The translations under genes were made by a program, and so were the position numbers. Below, in pieces: positions 61,201 through 64,000 of a DNA stretch of 64,000 nucleotides. Within the stretch, counting starts at the first letter, position 1. Every line of letters starts with the position of its first letter. This stretch comes from Luidia sarsii. Lineage: Eukaryota; Echinodermata; Asteroidea; Paxillosida; Luidiidae. Location of the stretch: assembly GCA_949987565.1 (NCBI GenBank), contig OX465108.1:701656-765655 (forward strand), read 5' to 3'. The notes beneath the pieces were generated by a model that saw nothing but the letters and a program-made list of their open reading frames with translations, did not search any database and was not told the DNA's origin.

Positions 61201-63966
61201 CGTATTATGGTATCTGATTGATAACAGCAGCTTCAGATAGCACTTAAAGGCCCAATACAACATTGGGAAGATAGGGAAACATCAACGTCCACAGATTTCC
61301 TTCTAATTTACACACAGTTTGTAGATGGTCATGATAGAATCCTCATGTTAACATCTCATGGTCAGGGTTGCTGTACTTTTCGAGAAATCTTCACTCAAAC
61401 ATAGATAAATAGTTTATTACTCGCGAATAAAAAAAATATTTTTTACACTAGTTACAGAACGGTTTTTTGCCTTTTTCTACTTCCTCAGATAACCATTTGA
61501 GCTAAAACCTTCGCAGGATTTCGTTTTTGGAATGTTAATTGTTTAATACACAAACTGTGGCAATCTTTTGACCTTTACCAATGTTGTTTAGGGCCTTAAA
61601 AGACTAAGCAGTTAGGAAGCATGAATAAGCGTTTGTAGCAACAACTGCCGGTACTTCATCAGATGCAACAACTTCTTCTTTCGATGTTATGGTGCGTACG
61701 AGCCATTGGGGAATCACATTTGAATGGGAATTAAAGCTCACTGGCTTTCATTTTCAAGAGAGGACAGAAACTCATGGATTCGGGGTGCGTGATCATTTCA
61801 GTTGAAGGTATTTCAGGCGATTATGACCACTGACGTCTTCAACAGAAATGACATTTTGAAATGAGGAAAATAATGGGGGAGGAGGAGGATGGTGAGGAAG
61901 AGGACAATCTAAAGGAGGATGGGGAGAACGAAAAGGGTATCAATGATACTACTACAGAAATTCTCTCTTAGGTTCTTGTCAGTTTTCCAAAGCCGAGTGT
62001 AGAAAATGACGCCGCAAGCACACTAATCCACCCGCCTGTTCTGTTTAAATTGACATACCGCCCATAAAGCACCTGCCCTCATGTTGTCTGGGGAGGTTTT
62101 CACAGGAAAGTGAATCCGGCCAGGGGAGGCCGTAATCGATCATGAGGCCCTCACAGCCTTCTCTAGCAGCTTGACAAAGCTCTCGACAAGGTAGCAGCGG
62201 CTGTGAGGGCGCCTCCTCTTCACATCTGTAGGAATCAATCATGACATATTTTTATAATTAGTTAATTAAATTAAGATTAAGACAGCCTGGCGATTCGACC
62301 CCTCATCTGGTTTGATTAGAAATGTCGGGAGGGTGTGATTGGCTCTGACCAATGCAATTCGATATTCCACAGTAGGTTTGATCAATGATGTAGCAGCTTG
62401 TACTTTGATCAACGATCAACGTTGAACAATATTTGTTTTGATATACAAAAATGTTGCAAACTGCCTACTGACTAAAATTACCAAAATGCAAATCTTAAAA
62501 TTTAGTGGGCCTGACGTTCCGATCCTAGCAGGACCTTTGTTTTGTTAAAAAACAATTTGTTTTGTTAAATACTGCCCAACATTCACTGAATTAAAGACTT
62601 GACTAAAGAGGTTCACATGGTACACGTACTTGGGAACGTGAAGTGCACACAGGAAGCTTTTCAGGTGTGGCGAGCACTGAATTTCGACCAAGGGCCACCA
62701 GAACTGATGTATCTCCAGGTCGACCTCTTCTTGACTGTTGTGTCCAACATTGTTAGGCATCGATGTCTGGTTGTAGTCGATGTCTTGGCACAAAGGTATG
62801 GTAATACCTTGACACTGCCTGATAGGCCTAATGTCTGGATTACACGGACAAGACGAAATCAAACAATGTACACAAAAAGATACTTTGGATAGATAATTAT
62901 GCGGGCGTGTGTATGGGAGCCAGAAATAAAGAAAACTTCATAGCGAAGGCAATTTCAGATCTTCCGTTGAATCTTCCCCAAAAGCCATCTGAGCTATCCT
63001 GCCCCAAGATGGTAGCCTTGCCTAATAGTCAACAAGTCTTAGCAGGGGTGGGGCGCCAGTCAGAAGCAATTCAACAATGTATGATGTGGTTTACATACGA
63101 ATTAATACCAGGTATTATGTAGGAAAAAAACCCTACCTTGTTTGTATTCGGGAACGGTGAAGCGCAAGGGTGGTCCCTCGCCGTAGTCATTCAGTCCAGT
63201 AACCTGGAAGATATAGCTACTTGGGCTCATCAAACCTGAGACGACGAATGATTTGTAGATGCTGTCTCCTTCCATCGGTTCGAGGGAGTGAACAAGAGTA
63301 GTCATGGTCGAGGTCTCGTTGTAACGGATCCTGAAGGAGTGTACGCCCAACACGGGGTCAGGGCGGGTGTACAAGATGGCGACCTGGCTCGCGCTCAGAC
63401 GGGTGGAGTTGATGATCCACGGGACATCTTGAGGAGGGAGTCTCGCCATTTCTTCGGAGTGAAAGAAAACGAGAAGAGGGAGATGTTTCAGATCATAATC
63501 CGACTGTGGTGCTGATGGTTGTGGCGCAGGTGGCGGCTGTGGTGTTGAGGACGAAGATGGAGATGGCGAGGATGATTGGGAAGGTGATGAAGTGGAGGAT
63601 GGGGACGGAGGTGATGGTTAGGATGAAGATAGGGAGAGAAAACACAATGAGGAGGACGGCGAGGAAGATGAAGAGGCTGGGGAGGATTTAGAATGATAAT
63701 TAAACTACATAACATGCTTTCCGAAGCCGATTTCGCACTAGGGTTAATGACGCTGAAAGCACAACAGTCCACCTGCCTGTTCCGTTTTAATTGACATACC
63801 TCCCATAAAGCACCTGCCATCATTTTGTCTGGGGAGGTTTTCACAGGAAAGTGAATTCGGCCAGGAGAAGCCGAACTCCATCATGAGGTCCTCACAGCCT
63901 TCTCTAGCAGCTTCACAAAGCTCTCGACAAGGTAGCAGCGACTGTGAGGGCGCCCCCTCTTCACAT
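58224..63966 (-). CDS. Secreted mosaic protein: Frizzled CRDs, FN3 and VCBS-like repeats (3' part, 9 exons, 562 aa)
   Basis: Exons from 5' to 3' are 63966-63800, 63451-63137, 62834-62630, 62225-62059, 61167-60948, 60468-60305, 59689-59545, 59155-58988 and 58362-58224. They total 1690 nt with every junction in phase, ending in TAG. The 5' end is beyond the window. Domain order is: second half of a Frizzled cysteine-rich domain, one fibronectin III domain, two complete Frizzled CRDs each with ten cysteines, then three short repeats. CRD marks are [31 protein letters not shown] and [13 protein letters not shown]3 marks are [16 protein letters not shown] and [16 protein letters not shown]. The C-terminal repeats contain [16 protein letters not shown], a calcium-binding VCBS/FG-GAP-like loop, and YFLSCALAG. 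No transmembrane helix is seen. CRDs bind Wnt-type lipids or act as protein contacts, so an extracellular role is likely but the function is unknown. Confidence 0.92.
59695..59900. repeat. Duplicated segment, copy 2
   Basis: It matches 57330-57570 (GGTCTGTATATGTTTTAATA, TTTGACTGCCAACAGTTGTA, ACCCTGATCAAAAGGTGTTT). It begins at the acceptor side of the exon at 59689-59545, so the intronic flank of that exon is part of the duplicated unit. Confidence 0.85.
60826..60880 (+). mobile_element. Truncated tRNA-headed SINE-like copy
   Basis: ATCTAAGGGTTTGATGGCTC, then AGGTGATAGAGCGCTGGTAC, keeps the A-box half of the cloverleaf only. Confidence 0.6.
61855..62045. repeat. GA-rich tract and upstream part of a tandem duplication
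   Basis: A GGAGGAGGAGGATGG-type tract is followed by GCCGAGTGTAGAAAATGACG, then the exon at 62059. The same order (GATGG-rich tract, GCCGATTTCGC, exon) is found at 63500-63800. Confidence 0.75.
62439..62539. mobile_element. Foldback repeat, left arm only
   Basis: It begins GATATACAAAAATGTTGC, continues through CTAAAATTACCAAAATGC to GTGGGCCTGACGTTCCGATC, and stops after AGCAGGACCTTTG. It shows the outer part of the arm in full. It is in an intron of the mosaic gene. Confidence 0.85.
62985..63075 (-). mobile_element. Truncated tRNA-headed SINE-like 5' part
   Basis: The plus strand reads CTGAGCTATCCTGCCCCAAG, ATGGTAGCCTTGCCTAATAG, then GGGGTGGGGCGCCAGTCAGA, the inverse of the A-box half and the C-rich 5' flank. 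Confidence 0.7.
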
Positions 63967-64000
63967 CTGTAGGAATCAATCATGACATAATTTTATAATT

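Overview
This is a stretch of animal nuclear genome. Every clear gene is split by GT-AG introns (one intron looks GC-AG), and the exons join in consistent reading phases into full-length metazoan proteins. Gene content, introns of a few hundred bases to about 3 kb, AT-leaning base composition, many tRNA-headed SINE-like copies, foldback elements and minisatellites, and a secreted protein built from Frizzled, FN3 and VCBS-like modules suggest a marine invertebrate deuterostome. An echinoderm is my best guess, but the phylum is inferred and not shown.

Layout from left to right. Bases 1-6961 are gene-poor: a likely terminal exon of a gene lying to the left (523-600), two orphan exon-like pieces, and low-complexity tracts. 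At 6962-7258 (minus) is a small acidic protein of unknown function. Divergent from it is UGDH (plus, 9057-18770, 10 coding exons plus a leader exon). Bases 18.8-25.5 kb are the repeat-rich convergent gap before EIF2B5 (minus, 25504-34306, 15 exons). EIF2B5 shares a 231-base divergent promoter with SUPT7L (plus, 34538-40568, 11 exons). NDUFA13 (plus, 41447-43721, 4 exons) follows. It converges on a minus-strand gene for a probable axonemal, TEX45-like protein (45331-49075, 7 exons). After a 4.4 kb gap comes PMF1 (plus, 53488-55846, 5 exons). It converges on a minus-strand gene whose 5' end is cut by the window edge (58224-63966, 9 exons visible). That gene encodes a secreted Frizzled-CRD/FN3/VCBS-like mosaic protein.

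The genes do not form one pathway. Most are housekeeping: UDP-glucuronate synthesis (UGDH), translation initiation (EIF2B5), SAGA transcription coactivator (SUPT7L), respiratory complex I (NDUFA13) and kinetochore (PMF1). The other two recognisable genes, the axonemal-type and the secreted mosaic one, are lineage-flavoured.

The most unusual material is in the repeats and the last gene. A foldback element family has about 30 fragments here. Two 183-bp MULE-like elements carry 9-bp target duplications. A repeat family holds a 73-nt tRNA-like cloverleaf. A 96-bp tandem array was built from a repeat that also occurs dispersed. Four minisatellites sit in introns, and two of these end at or near a 3' splice site. 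All exon boundaries were read by eye from splice consensus and phase; no alignment or transcript data were available.
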